Assembly: GCA_964510065.1 (NCBI GenBank)
Contig: CAZEAC010000021.1
Span: 1-64,000, forward strand
Reading direction: 5' to 3'
Source of the DNA: CAZEAC01 sp964510065
GTDB lineage: Bacteria; Bdellovibrionota_C; UBA2361; CAIXSY01
Length of the DNA stretch: 64,000 bases
The notes beneath the pieces were generated by a model. The model was not told the origin of the DNA and ran no database searches. It was given only the letters and a program-made list of their open reading frames with translations. The position numbers were made by a program, and so were the translations under genes. Positions 1-8,609 of the stretch are shown here, in pieces; within the stretch, counting starts at the first letter, position 1; each line of letters begins with the position of its first letter.

Positions 1-9
1 GATTCACCA

Positions 10-64
10 TTCAATTACTCAAGAAAATTCGGCGCGATCAGCGCCTTGGGTTCAACAGTGATTA
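10..64 (+). repeat. Diverged direct repeat, copy 1
   Basis: This segment matches 882-938 in the same orientation. Both contain TTACTCAAG, then AATTCGGCGCG, TCAGCGCCT, GGG and CAACA, ending in CATTAA or GATTAA. By eye about 85% of bases agree with one single-base gap. Neither copy encodes a recognisable protein. Confidence 0.7.
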
Positions 65-195
65 AGCGACCAACGAACGCCGCTTAATTAATATAAGTAT
101 ATCAGCTACGGCGCATCTATTCAACGCACCTAGAGAATTAGGCCGCTAATTTCAGATAGTTAGTAGGTGGAAAATTAAGTGACGGTCGCTTAATT
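60..195. repeat. Cluster of short inverted repeats
   Basis: ATTAAGCG at 61-68 is the reverse complement of CGCTTAAT at 81-88. AATTAAG at 173-179 is matched by CTTAATT at 189-195. The motif TTAAGYGAC recurs in both orientations across the interval. This could be regulator binding sites or ends of a decayed element; no gene start nearby explains it. Confidence 0.45.
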
Positions 196-800
196 TATGT
201 TCGTATTTTTAAACTCAGAATAAATCGCGCAACTTTCGCTGGTGTTTAACAAATAAGTTGGCGCTTGCCGTTGGTACATCGCAACTTTTCTTCACTATCC
301 AACAAGTATTCAATCCTCCTGCATTGCTGTCCGAACAAAGCCCGTTAATAATTTCAATTGGTTCTATGAATCGGCACTGAGAAGTTGCTATGTACCAAAG
401 TCAGTCTGCACGAAAGAGGGGAACAGAGATGAAATCGGAGTAACAAAATATAATGTCCCGCGATACGTCACGCGGAAGGCGCGAAGCGGCATTAATGTCA
501 GTTGCGATTTTCGCTACGCCCGTTACGAGAAAAAATCCGTCAAGGGAAATCGACATGTCAAACGCAAAATTATTTTTACTTCTTTTCTTGAGCTTTTCAG
601 TGAGAGAGATCGAACGGCATGAACATCACGCGTCTTCGCGATTTGTAGTCGGCACCAGCAGCGCATGCCCCCACCCCCTCACCAGCTAAGAAAGTGGAGA
701 GGATCACCCGCGCTTCGCGGCATGCAACGCTCTCCCAGTTACGCGTAAGATCTTATTTCCGCACCTCACCAATTATTCAATTGAAAGATGTGCGCCCGTG

Positions 801-868
801 CGAGCGAACTCGCGAAGCCCCTTTTCACAAGGGGCGTCAAGCGTAGCGGGACGCGGGTTCGTTCGTTC
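801..868. repeat. Compound inverted repeat (long hairpin)
   Basis: Outer arms at 801-814 and 852-865 pair with two mismatches. Inside them lies a perfect 7-bp stem, GCCCCTT (817-823) with AAGGGGC (829-835), and a GCGTC/GACGC pair. The structure sits just before the second copy of the direct repeat. No T-run follows, so a simple terminator is unlikely. Confidence 0.5.
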
Positions 869-881
869 GTCCCGGCTATTC

Positions 882-938
882 TTTCAAATTACTCAAGGGA
901 ATTCGGCGCGTTCAGCGCCTCGGGCTCAACATCATTAA
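882..938 (+). repeat. Diverged direct repeat, copy 2
   Basis: Second copy of the repeat described at 10-64, on the same strand about 870 bp away. The copies differ at scattered positions rather than in blocks, suggesting old divergence. Confidence 0.7.
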
Positions 939-994
939 AACCACTCGCTTCATTACCTCACGCCTATGCACCAATTCAAGGGGCGACGTGGTTC

Positions 995-1273
995 TCAATT
1001 TTTGTTATCCCCGAATTTAAGACGATTTATGGCAGTCGTGGAAATCGAAGCGCGGCCCGAATTCAAATATTCCACAAGATTTTTCCCACATTCTGGGCAT
1101 AGGACGATTGAACCGGGCTCAACAATATGAATTTTACCGCAGCCATGAGTGGCGCATGTGTGAGATCCGGACAAGGCAAAAACGGCCCCACAGAATGGGC
1201 ACTTTATTTCACTTTGCGTCTCAATGTCGGCAATGGTTAAAAACCACCGCCGAATGCGTTTAAAAATGTCCAT
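995..1273 (-). CDS. Small zinc-ribbon-like protein
   Basis: A 92-residue protein with four cysteine/histidine groups: CPFC near residue 25, then CATHGC near 41, then CPEC near 59. This spacing is typical of a structural zinc ribbon or double zinc knuckle, which in small bacterial proteins often binds nucleic acid or protein partners. I cannot name the family. The start codon lies 7 bp beyond the 3' end of the predicted group II intron, so intron insertion may have separated the gene from its original leader. No good Shine-Dalgarno sequence precedes the ATG. Confidence 0.5.
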   Translation of the reverse strand: MDIFKRIRRWFLTIADIETQSEIKCPFCGAVFALSGSHTCATHGCGKIHIVEPGSIVLCPECGKNLVEYLNSGRASISTTAINRLKFGDNKN

Positions 1274-1280
1274 TTAGATA

Positions 1281-1678
1281 ATCGGGATAGGGCGGCGGGT
1301 CGCCCCGCTGATCCCCTCCCACATCACCGACCATACGGGCCCGTAGTAGGCGATTGAAACGTTTGAGGTAAGTATATCACTTCCTGGGGTTGTAGTCATG
1401 GCTGCCCGAACTTTGGATATAGCCACCGCCACAGCTCTTGGGCCTTACCTCGACCGCTGACTCTCGGCTGAGTTCGCACTCACTTTCGGCGCTGCATTAT
1501 CCGAGTTCCTTGACTCAATAGTCCCTCACGCTCCTTCGGGCCTTCCTTCATGCTCCCCTCACGAGACTACAATTGGCTCTAACTAGTCCTTCGGAACCAC
1601 CTACCTCAAACAGTGGACTTTCTCCACAAACGTCGTCGTCATGCACGGCACACACGCATTACCCATTGCGGGCGGCAC
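1281..1678 (-). mobile_element. Probable ORF-less group II intron
   Basis: Read on the minus strand, the segment starts GTGCCGCCCGC, resembling the conserved group II intron 5' end (GUGCG-type). It ends with a hairpin-rich stretch containing CGTATGGTCGGTG, then GTGGGAGG, a GCGGG/CCCGC stem and CCCTATCCCGAT, which resembles the domain V-VI 3' end of bacterial group II introns. The middle is G- and A-rich structured sequence with blocks such as GGTCGAGGTAAGGCC that I associate with intron domain I. No reverse transcriptase is present; only about 400 nt remain, so it would depend on a protein in trans. Boundaries come from the end motifs. The identification is by pattern memory and needs a covariance-model search. 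Confidence 0.55.
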
Positions 1679-1682
1679 CGAA

Positions 1683-2096
1683 TCACGAACCACCAACAAT
1701 GCTTGACCGCTCCGCAACTAGGTTATGAGCTACGGCTCTTCCATAATAGATTCGACAGTCTGGATAGAAAATCCTNNNNNNNNNNCTTGTCGAGCGACGA
1801 AATGGATACCCCGCGCGTGCCAGGAGCCGCTCCGTGACAGCAAGAGCTCGCCGGTCAGTTTCGTTAGAAAGATTAAACTGAGCGATCATGTACAGATGAT
1901 TAGACGATCGCGCTTTGTATCTATACTCGGCAGCTCTAAGCAGTGCGCCGACGACCATTTCCTTGACAATCAACCGCCGAGACGAGACTCGCAGGGACTG
2001 AATCGCTTCACGGGCGGCCTTCCCCAAATCAGCGGTCGACTCGTCAGAAGATTTCATGAGCGGGGCAAGTGCTGGTGATTTTGCTGCAGTTAACAT
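1683..2096 (-). CDS. Hypothetical protein interrupted by an assembly gap
   Basis: The start is well supported: AGGAG lies 6 bases before the ATG at 2096. The first about 100 residues are helical and rich in Ala, Ser and Arg, with no domain I recognise. Ten undetermined bases fall inside the frame at 1776-1785. If the true gap is not 10 bases, the last 30 residues and the stop are wrong. The gene lies 131 bp downstream of the ABC binding protein on the same strand and just before the predicted intron, whose 5' end is 4 bases past the apparent stop codon. Confidence 0.55.
   Translation of the reverse strand: MLTAAKSPALAPLMKSSDESTADLGKAAREAIQSLRVSSRRLIVKEMVVGALLRAAEYRYKARSSNHLYMIAQFNLSNETDRRALAVTERLLARAGYPFRRSTXXXXRIFYPDCRIYYGRAVAHNLVAERSSIVGGS
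1776..1785. other. Assembly gap (10 N)
   Basis: A run of exactly ten undetermined bases, the usual mark of a scaffold join of unknown length. Reading frames and distances across it are uncertain. Confidence 0.99.
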
Positions 2097-2227
2097 TGCG
2101 AACTCCTATTTCTTCGTTCGTTGGCGTAGATCATTTCCGTGACGGGCGCGCCGACCAGTCTCGATTAAACAACACACCTTCACGACCCTCCAAGAACGTT
2201 GACGCGTCCCGTCCTCGGATGTGTGAG

Positions 2228-3331
2228 TTATCCCGCCTTTCCATCCTTCACGAATTCACCATTTCTCATAATTTTAACTATTAGTGGGAACTTTATGCAC
2301 CGATCACTAACCACATAGTTTCCATCAGGTGTTCGAATCTCCGTCTGGCGTGACAAAGACGACTCAAGTTCAGCCACATTCGACGGGCGCGGTTCAGAAT
2401 TGGCTGCCTGCAAGACCATCAAGGTTGACAAGTATGCCGCTACCGCTAATCCCGGAGGAGCCTCGTCCTTGCCAAAAATTTTTTTCAAATTTGGCAGCGA
2501 ATTGTCGAGCTCAATGTAACGCACGCCTTCAAGTGAGTCTTTTCCCGCAGCATCTCGAACTTCTTTCTTTGCTAAATAAAAATTACTGTAGAGACTTCCC
2601 GCCAAATTCATTTCATGAGCCTGCTTGAGCGCCGGTCCAATTTGTGGAAGAAGAAAATTAAAGTAAATTGCCTCCGGAGAAGTTGCTTTTAGCTTGGCCA
2701 AATGAGTACGAAAATCCTGCTCCCCAGGTAAAACCGACTGATCGAAAGCTAAATTGACACCAAGTTTCTTTAAATGAGAACGGAAGCCTTCGCTCACCGA
2801 TCCCGTCCATTCGTCCTCGGTGTACAAAACTGCAACTCGTTTATACCCACGCTTCTTAAATTCCTCGGCGACAAAGTTACCTTCATCATGAGCACGTGGC
2901 CACGCCTGAATCGCGTATTCATTCTTCGCTGCAAAATCTTGATGCCCGACCGCGCCCAGTAAAGGGAACTTATCAGAAAGCGATATTGGATTGAGCGCCA
3001 TTCCAATCGAACTTCGATGCGTATATACGGCCATTACTTGATCCACATGGGTCAACTTTTGATACTCTGCAATCGCTACTGACGGTTCATTTCGAGAATC
3101 CGCGTAAACGATTTCCATTCGCGGGACATTACCTTGAGAAGCCAAAGCCGCTTCAATTCCCCGACGTGAATCATCCCCAGCCGCGGCAAAGTTCCCGGAA
3201 AGAGTGAGTATCGCCCCGAGTTTCAAAGGAGCGCCTTCGGTACCTTGAGGGCTGGCGAAAGAGGACAACGGACCCAACACAAACAATGCAGCGGTAAGTA
3301 GTAGTGCGGTTAGTTTGCTCATTAGTTGCAT
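2228..3331 (-). CDS. ABC transporter substrate-binding protein, branched-chain amino acid (LivJ) type
   Basis: A 367-residue periplasmic binding protein of the Leu/Ile/Val (Peripla_BP_6) family. A signal peptide covers the first 26 residues (hydrophobic core, then SSFASPQ). The mature protein begins LKLGAILTLSGNFAAAG, the typical first strand and ligand-contact loop, and continues with the two-lobe pattern (VMAVYTHRSS, then KRVAVLYTEDEWTGS). It would deliver an amino acid, amide or similar small ligand to an inner-membrane ABC transporter. No permease or ATPase gene is adjacent, so it is an orphan receptor here and could serve a sensor instead. Start choice: AGGAG lies just upstream of the first ATG; a second ATG three codons later is possible. 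Confidence 0.88.
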   Translation of the reverse strand: MQLMSKLTALLLTAALFVLGPLSSFASPQGTEGAPLKLGAILTLSGNFAAAGDDSRRGIEAALASQGNVPRMEIVYADSRNEPSVAIAEYQKLTHVDQVMAVYTHRSSIGMALNPISLSDKFPLLGAVGHQDFAAKNEYAIQAWPRAHDEGNFVAEEFKKRGYKRVAVLYTEDEWTGSVSEGFRSHLKKLGVNLAFDQSVLPGEQDFRTHLAKLKATSPEAIYFNFLLPQIGPALKQAHEMNLAGSLYSNFYLAKKEVRDAAGKDSLEGVRYIELDNSLPNLKKIFGKDEAPPGLAVAAYLSTLMVLQAANSEPRPSNVAELESSLSRQTEIRTPDGNYVVSDRCIKFPLIVKIMRNGEFVKDGKAG

Positions 3332-3752
3332 TTGCTCCTAGTTGGGATAACAAGATCATACTAGACCCCCTCATTTTTACCCCAATCCTGTACCCAATCC
3401 AAATCAACCAAAATCTCTCGTACATTCGGCTACTTCGGAAACTCGGACCCCATTATGCAATTCGGGATACATCATAGGTTCGCTGATTGCCCGGCGATCC
3501 GACTACCGCGCGGTCTCCGAGGGAGTGATGAGGGGCCGCCACCCGGGGACCTATCTCAGTGGATCCTGAAGGGGTCTGCGAATCTTGAACGGAAACTTTT
3601 CCGGCACTTTCTCCAAACATAGGGTGTAGTTTACCGCCGACGGACCTAACAGCGAAAATCAACCAAGCGAACCTAAGGTGCAGGTTCACGGTTACCCAAC
3701 AATCGCTCAATAATCCCGGGTATTTTTGATAAGCCCTTTCTTCAGTCGGAAG

Positions 3753-3848
3753 CCTCTGTGCTCTCTGTGGTTTTTCATTCAAATTAACCACAGAGAGCAC
3801 AGAGGTCACCGAGATGGGGAATAGCTACCCACACGTAATGAGTAGATA
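3753..3848 (+). repeat. Two-hairpin intergenic element, copy A
   Basis: A 20-bp perfect inverted repeat (3753-3772 and 3786-3805, arms ending CTGTGGTT / AACCACAG) is followed by GGTCACCGAG and a second small hairpin (CTACCCA ... GAGTAG). Related copies are at 11306-11400 (reverse orientation) and 23737-23840. It ends just beyond the speA stop codon, so it may also act as that gene's transcription terminator. The rest of 3332-3853 shows no gene. Confidence 0.8.
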
Positions 3849-3853
3849 AGAAT

Positions 3854-5755
3854 TTAAGTCTCAACGTAGAGATAAGTATACCCTTCCAACGCCTCGCGGT
3901 ACCGCTTCTGGATCTTCGCCGAATCTTCCGGCGATAAATTTCCGTCGCGAAGAGAGCGCTCGATAGTTTGGCGCAGCCGCTCGAATAGATCATGTGGTTC
4001 ATACTGCACGTAGCTCAGCGCTTCACGCACCGTGTCGCCTTCGACTACATGGGTGAACTCAACTTCACCCTGCGCTCCGATATCAACATGCACCGCGTTG
4101 GTATCACCAAAGAGATTATGCAAATCACCCATAATTTCCTGGTACGCTCCGACAAGGAATATCGCCAAATAATACGGCTCGCCCGGCTTTAACGGATGAA
4201 GCGGCAAGTAGTGCTTCACATCTTTCAGATCGATAAAACGATCAATCTTGCCATCACTGTCGCAGCTCATATCGGCAATAACACCGTGGCGCTTGGGTTC
4301 CTCGCGTAGTCGTTGAATCGGGATAATAGGAAACAGTTGATCAATTGCCCACGAATCAGGAAGCGATTGGAACACCGAGAAATTACAGAAGAAGGTATCT
4401 TGAAGCTGGTCATCGAGCCGCTCTATGTCTTCCGGCCGGTATTTTAAATCTGCCGATACCCGCTTAATCTTTGCTACAAGCTGCCAAAATGATTTATCGG
4501 CGTAGGCACGCTCGACGAGATTAAGTCTTCCCTGGATAAATTGCTCAAGGATCTCATCGCGAAGGCTCAAGGCGTCGTGAAGCGTTTCATGGCAATTTTT
4601 CACCGTCAGGTTCTTGAATAGGTCGTCAAGATCACGGAGCAGCGGATGTTTTGTCGGCGGCTCCGAAAGCGGCACCGAGGCGTCAGACGTGGCAGCGACA
4701 TCAATCACTTCGGCAACAAGCACGGCGTGATGTGCGACAAGCGCGCGCCCGCATTCGGTAACTATGGTAGGAGCGGCAATATTAGCCTCACTACAAGCGG
4801 TGCCTATTGCATAAACGATATCTCGCGCATACTCCTCCATGCTGTAGTCCATCGAGGATTGGAAATTTGTCTTGGAACCATCGTAATCAACGGCGAGCCC
4901 ACCACCGACATCGAAGAACGAAAGCCCCGGCGCAAGCTTGGCAATTTCCGTAAACATGCGTGTGGTCTCACGAAGGACCCGCTTTACCGCAGCGATAGAT
5001 GTTATCTGGCTTCCCACATGAAAATGAAGAAGCTTGAGCCAATCGATATGACCAGCTTCTCGAAGCTTCTCAATCGCAATGACAATTTCTTCGGTACTAA
5101 GACCAAACTTGGCGCGATCACCACCTGACGACTCCCAGCGCCCGCTGCCCTTCGTCATCGGCTTCATCCGAATACCGATCTCGGGCTGAACACCGAGCTG
5201 TTGCGATACGGTAATTACCTGATCGAGTTCATAAAGCTGCTCGACAATAACAATCGAGCGCCGACCAATTTTCCGCGCCATAAGCGCAAGATCGATATAT
5301 TCTCTGTCTTTGTAACCGTTACAAAGAATCAATGCTCCCGGCGCGTCATGCACTGCAAGCACCGCCAACAGCTCCGGCTTGCTTCCCACCTCTAAGCCGA
5401 GAGAGAAATCCTTGCCGGCCGATCGCACGGTTTCGACAACATGGCGCTGCTGATTTACCTTAATTGGAAATACCGGCTGATAATTGCCAGCGTACGACGA
5501 CTCCTTAATCGCGCGGTCGAATGCCTCCCAAAGCCGTTTTACCCTATCGCGAATAATCCCGTCGAAACGAAGCAGCACCGGCACGTTTATTCCGCGCTGT
5601 ACAAGTGATCTAACTATTAAATTGAGGTCTGCCTCTACGCCGTTCCGATTCGGCCGAACAACCACATTCCCAGAACTTTGAACCGCGAAATATCCCTCGC
5701 CCCAACTATCGATCCCGTATAGTGAGGCACTCTTCGATGCATCCCAGCCTTCCAT
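3854..5755 (-). CDS. speA: Biosynthetic arginine decarboxylase
   Basis: Converts L-arginine to agmatine and CO2, the first step of the arginine route to putrescine and polyamines; a pyridoxal-phosphate enzyme of fold III. The 633 residues match the family's usual length of about 630-660. The N-terminal YGIDSWGEGYFAV segment is typical of SpeA, and the PLP lysine is K99 in FPIKVNQQ. The barrel glycine-rich phosphate loop appears as FDVGGGLAVDYDGS, and the C-terminal active-site Cys/Asp region as IADMSCDSDGKI. The gene is 77 bp downstream of pcm on the same strand and could be the last gene of that operon. AGGAGG occurs 16 bases before the ATG, an unusually long spacing. Confidence 0.97.
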   Translation of the reverse strand: MEGWDASKSASLYGIDSWGEGYFAVQSSGNVVVRPNRNGVEADLNLIVRSLVQRGINVPVLLRFDGIIRDRVKRLWEAFDRAIKESSYAGNYQPVFPIKVNQQRHVVETVRSAGKDFSLGLEVGSKPELLAVLAVHDAPGALILCNGYKDREYIDLALMARKIGRRSIVIVEQLYELDQVITVSQQLGVQPEIGIRMKPMTKGSGRWESSGGDRAKFGLSTEEIVIAIEKLREAGHIDWLKLLHFHVGSQITSIAAVKRVLRETTRMFTEIAKLAPGLSFFDVGGGLAVDYDGSKTNFQSSMDYSMEEYARDIVYAIGTACSEANIAAPTIVTECGRALVAHHAVLVAEVIDVAATSDASVPLSEPPTKHPLLRDLDDLFKNLTVKNCHETLHDALSLRDEILEQFIQGRLNLVERAYADKSFWQLVAKIKRVSADLKYRPEDIERLDDQLQDTFFCNFSVFQSLPDSWAIDQLFPIIPIQRLREEPKRHGVIADMSCDSDGKIDRFIDLKDVKHYLPLHPLKPGEPYYLAIFLVGAYQEIMGDLHNLFGDTNAVHVDIGAQGEVEFTHVVEGDTVREALSYVQYEPHDLFERLRQTIERSLRDGNLSPEDSAKIQKRYREALEGYTYLYVET

Positions 5756-5832
5756 TTCTTTTCGTGCGGTTCCTCCTGAAGTTATAAGCAGCGGATATAA
5801 TCTAAACGCCGTGAAAAATCTAGGGGGTAATT

Positions 5833-6483
5833 CTAGTGCGCTCTCGATTTCCGGCGCATCGGGACGAAACGAACCGGACCAACCTCGTGAGCCTGAAGTC
5901 CAGCCGACGTTTTTTCGAACAAGATCAGCTCCTGGTCCTCATCCCCAAGAGGCAAGATCGCTCGCCCGCCCGGCGCAATCTCGGAGATAAGCTCACGTGG
6001 CACCGTAGCAGGCGCGGCTGAGACGAGGATGCAATCATAGGGCGCATGCTCACTCCACCCACCAAAACCATCGCGGGCTTCAAGGCTTACATTTTTAATA
6101 GCCAATGAATCGAGCAAGCTATGTGCACGCTGAACCAGATTCGAGTCGATATCGACCGAATATACCCAGGAGCAGAGCTGCGACAATATCGCCAAGGCAT
6201 AGCCTGAGCCAGTTCCCACGTCCAAAACCCTATCCTCTGGCTTCGGATCGAGCTTCTCAATCATGTATGCGACAATATATGGCTGCGATATCGTGACATC
6301 TTCGGAAAAAGCAAGCGGCTTGTCCGAGTACGCCGAATCTTTTAAGCCCGCCGGGACAAACAGCTCGCGAGGAACCCGCATAAAGGCGTCTAAAATCCGA
6401 CGCGTGCGTATACCGCGCTCTTCCAACTGCTCGCTGACCATTTTCTTCCGTGCTTCAAAAAATGGGTCATCGGCCATAGGCAT
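5833..6483 (-). CDS. pcm: Protein-L-isoaspartate O-methyltransferase
   Basis: A cytosolic repair enzyme that methylates isoaspartyl residues in aged proteins using S-adenosylmethionine. The 216-residue length is normal. SAM motif I is seen as VLDVGTGSGYALA near residue 85, and the family's substrate loop as DVTISQPYIVAYM near 60. The usual GQTIS reads as DVTIS here, a conservative variation near the active site. The start codon directly follows the stop codon of the upstream metal-binding lipoprotein gene with no spacer, so the two are almost certainly co-transcribed and translationally coupled. An alternative ATG lies two codons downstream. Confidence 0.95.
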   Translation of the reverse strand: MPMADDPFFEARKKMVSEQLEERGIRTRRILDAFMRVPRELFVPAGLKDSAYSDKPLAFSEDVTISQPYIVAYMIEKLDPKPEDRVLDVGTGSGYALAILSQLCSWVYSVDIDSNLVQRAHSLLDSLAIKNVSLEARDGFGGWSEHAPYDCILVSAAPATVPRELISEIAPGGRAILPLGDEDQELILFEKTSAGLQAHEVGPVRFVPMRRKSRAH

Positions 6484-7467
6484 CTATTTTAGACCGGCAA
6501 CAATTGTCTTAACGTTGTGCCGTACCATCCCTTCGTAGGTACCATTATCACTTCCCTTTGCACCGAAGGATTCAGAATAAAGCGACCCTCCGATCTTCAC
6601 ATCGTGACCACGCGCCTTAAGCCCCTCGATCAGCGCTTTAACAAGCCGTTCGGGAACACTAGATTCGACAAAGACGGCCTTTACGCTGCGCGCGATTACA
6701 ATATCGCTTACTCGTGTGATATCTCGAAGCCCAAATTCGGAGGCAGTGCTTACTCCCTGCAAGCCGACCACGTCGACATCATAAGCCCTGCCAAAGTAGC
6801 CGAAGGCATCATGCGCGGTGACAAGCACACGACGCTCACGGGGAATCGTCGAAATTTCGCCTCGCACCCAACTATCAAGATCTCGGAATCGGGCCGCAAT
6901 CTCACTCTTACGAGCCTCAAACTCTTTTGCATACGACGGCGAGAGTTTTGAGAGCTCCTCAGCGACCACACCAAGACTCTCTGCCCATAGCGCCACGTCA
7001 AACCAGATGTGCGGATCAAAATTTCCCTCAAATTCTGGGGGCGTACGAAGCTTAGTACGATCAATGTCGCGGGTGACAGCGACACATGGCTTAGTACGGG
7101 CAAGGCTTTCGAAGACCTCACCCATCTTCCCCTCAAGATGCAGGCCATTATAAAAAATCATTTCGGCACCCGCCAATGCCGCAAGGTCTCCCTGTGTTGC
7201 CTTGTAAAGGTGCGGATCAACCCCGGGCCCCATCAGGTCAACTACCGACACGCGGGATCCCCCGATCCCGCGCACCAAGTCGCCGACCATTCCAGTTGTC
7301 GCTACAATATTTATTAGCGCTGATGAATCATGGCGCACGGTGTCCCGGCAGCCCACGATGAAGCAGAAAAAGAGCGAGAGCGCCACCACTGGCCACCATA
7401 CCACTGCCCACCACCCCACTGCCCACCCTGTGGGATGCCAGAAGAAGCGGCCTTGAGCGATTTTCAT
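6484..7467 (-). CDS. Metal-binding ABC lipoprotein (ZnuA/MntA/TroA family)
   Basis: Periplasmic, membrane-anchored receptor for Zn2+ or Mn2+. An N-terminal hydrophobic segment ends in FIVGC, a lipobox, so the Cys would be lipid-modified. Metal-site motifs follow in the family order: GVDPHLY, then FDPHIWFD, then TAHDAFGYF, and a C-terminal SDNGTYEGMVRHN. The histidine-rich loop typical of ZnuA is absent, which fits the Mn/Fe-type (MntA/TroA) branch slightly better. No ATPase or permease adjoins it. The signal peptide is Trp-rich and encoded by a short tandem repeat. I place the start at 7467, where AGGG precedes the ATG by five bases; an upstream ATG at 7485 is in frame. Confidence 0.88.
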   Translation of the reverse strand: MKIAQGRFFWHPTGWAVGWWAVVWWPVVALSLFFCFIVGCRDTVRHDSSALINIVATTGMVGDLVRGIGGSRVSVVDLMGPGVDPHLYKATQGDLAALAGAEMIFYNGLHLEGKMGEVFESLARTKPCVAVTRDIDRTKLRTPPEFEGNFDPHIWFDVALWAESLGVVAEELSKLSPSYAKEFEARKSEIAARFRDLDSWVRGEISTIPRERRVLVTAHDAFGYFGRAYDVDVVGLQGVSTASEFGLRDITRVSDIVIARSVKAVFVESSVPERLVKALIEGLKARGHDVKIGGSLYSESFGAKGSDNGTYEGMVRHNVKTIVAGLK

Positions 7468-7549
7468 CCCTACCCTGCTCACCATTCAGCTCTTGCCCAG
7501 CCTCTTAGATGAGGTATGGGCAAAATCCAAATGGCTATTCCAGACCATT

Positions 7550-8323
7550 CTATAGAGAAGAGGCCTGCGGCTGCTCGGGAACAGCTTCAGCCGCGACCGG
7601 TTCGATAACATCCGGCCACAAGCACACCACGTTCTCTCCTGGTACCACATAGATACTCAACTCGTCCCCGTAGCGGTTAAAGCCGTAACGAACCGCGCCA
7701 CCGTTATCGCGGAGCAGATCTCGGCAAGCCTTGTCTTGGCCGCCAAACCAGAGCCCCTGATATTTCTCAAGAAGGCTGGTGTCATCAAGAAGTTCGCGAT
7801 CAACCATCGCTACACAGCGTGTGTCAACAAAAACATGCCCGGACTCCTTGGTATTTTCCTTGGTCAAGGCACGCCCATCAATCTCAGCCCCCTCAGGGCG
7901 AATTATGATTGAAAATGCGAACGGATCACGATCAATTCGGTAGGTTCCAGGCTCAAGCTGGACCACTGACCCGCCATAACTTTTGATCAGATCCTCTTTT
8001 ACTTCAGCGCTCTCGTCGATAATTTTTACGAATTTTTCGATAAACTGCGGGTTTGCAAGCATGAACTGATCGATAAGAACGAGTGCACCGCTTTCAATTG
8101 CAATCCTCTCGCGTAGATTGCCGCTATCTGATGATTGTCTTAAGTTGCGTCCTCGGCCGCCACGTCCACGGCCTCTTCCACCACGGCCACCACCGCCGCC
8201 ACCGCCTCGGTGAAATGAACCACCACCACGCCGACCACCGCGACCGCCGCCACCACCACGACCAGATCCGCCGCGTCCGCGACCGCCGCCACCACGATGT
8301 CCACCAAATCTTCCGTTGCCCAT
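7550..8323 (-). CDS. RGG-box protein of unknown function
   Basis: The first about 60 residues are almost entirely Gly and Arg in RGG/RGGGG repeats, a low-complexity RNA-binding type better known from eukaryotic proteins. The remaining about 190 residues form a compact mixed alpha/beta domain that I cannot assign; distinctive stretches are ALVLIDQFMLANPQF, GTYRIDRDPFAF and VFVDTRCVAMVD. RGG tails usually bind RNA or promote condensates; applying that here is inference. The start is set at the ATG at 8323 with GAGGA 8 bases upstream; an upstream TTG is possible. It lies 82 bp before the metal-binding lipoprotein gene on the same strand and may head that operon. Confidence 0.75.
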   Translation of the reverse strand: MGNGRFGGHRGGGGRGRGGSGRGGGGGRGGRRGGGSFHRGGGGGGGRGGRGRGRGGRGRNLRQSSDSGNLRERIAIESGALVLIDQFMLANPQFIEKFVKIIDESAEVKEDLIKSYGGSVVQLEPGTYRIDRDPFAFSIIIRPEGAEIDGRALTKENTKESGHVFVDTRCVAMVDRELLDDTSLLEKYQGLWFGGQDKACRDLLRDNGGAVRYGFNRYGDELSIYVVPGENVVCLWPDVIEPVAAEAVPEQPQASSL

Positions 8324-8609
8324 AACTCTAGTCCTCGTCCGCAAAAATGCGGCTCCTAATCAGTTGAAAATATTCAGCAACTATTTAGAAAGTTGCGTCA
8401 TTACGTGCGCCTACCCTTATTAGAAGGCCGGCAAAATACCCTCGGAGGGTAGCAGAACCCCCAAAAAATGAAAACTCCGAGAAGGGTAACTCATTAAGAA
8501 TATTTCACAACGGGCCGATATCATTATTTGGCGGCAATGGCGGTCTTCGGCCGAGACGTATGCCCAAGTGTCCGCAGGTTTTTATCCGGAAGGTTTCATA
8601 AAAGGGAAA

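Larger units (their letters stand above)
1..994. other. Gene-poor region with short repeats
   Basis: I find no convincing coding gene here. The open frames present have no ribosome binding site, no domain, and a composition like random translation of repeat-rich DNA. The stretch holds a diverged direct repeat, short inverted repeats and a compound hairpin, listed separately. It may be decayed mobile DNA or a scaffold edge. Confidence 0.5.

Noticed and set aside
788..1102. 104-codon plus-strand frame
   Set aside because: No ribosome site or domain, overlaps the repeat copy and the antisense zinc-ribbon gene; composition looks random.
1281..1402. Short frame in the intron 3' part reading YYGPVWSVMWEG
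   Set aside because: This is the translation of the conserved domain V-VI region; I treat it as ribozyme, not protein.
3453..3809. 118-codon minus-strand frame
   Set aside because: It runs across the palindromic element and has no domain or ribosome site.
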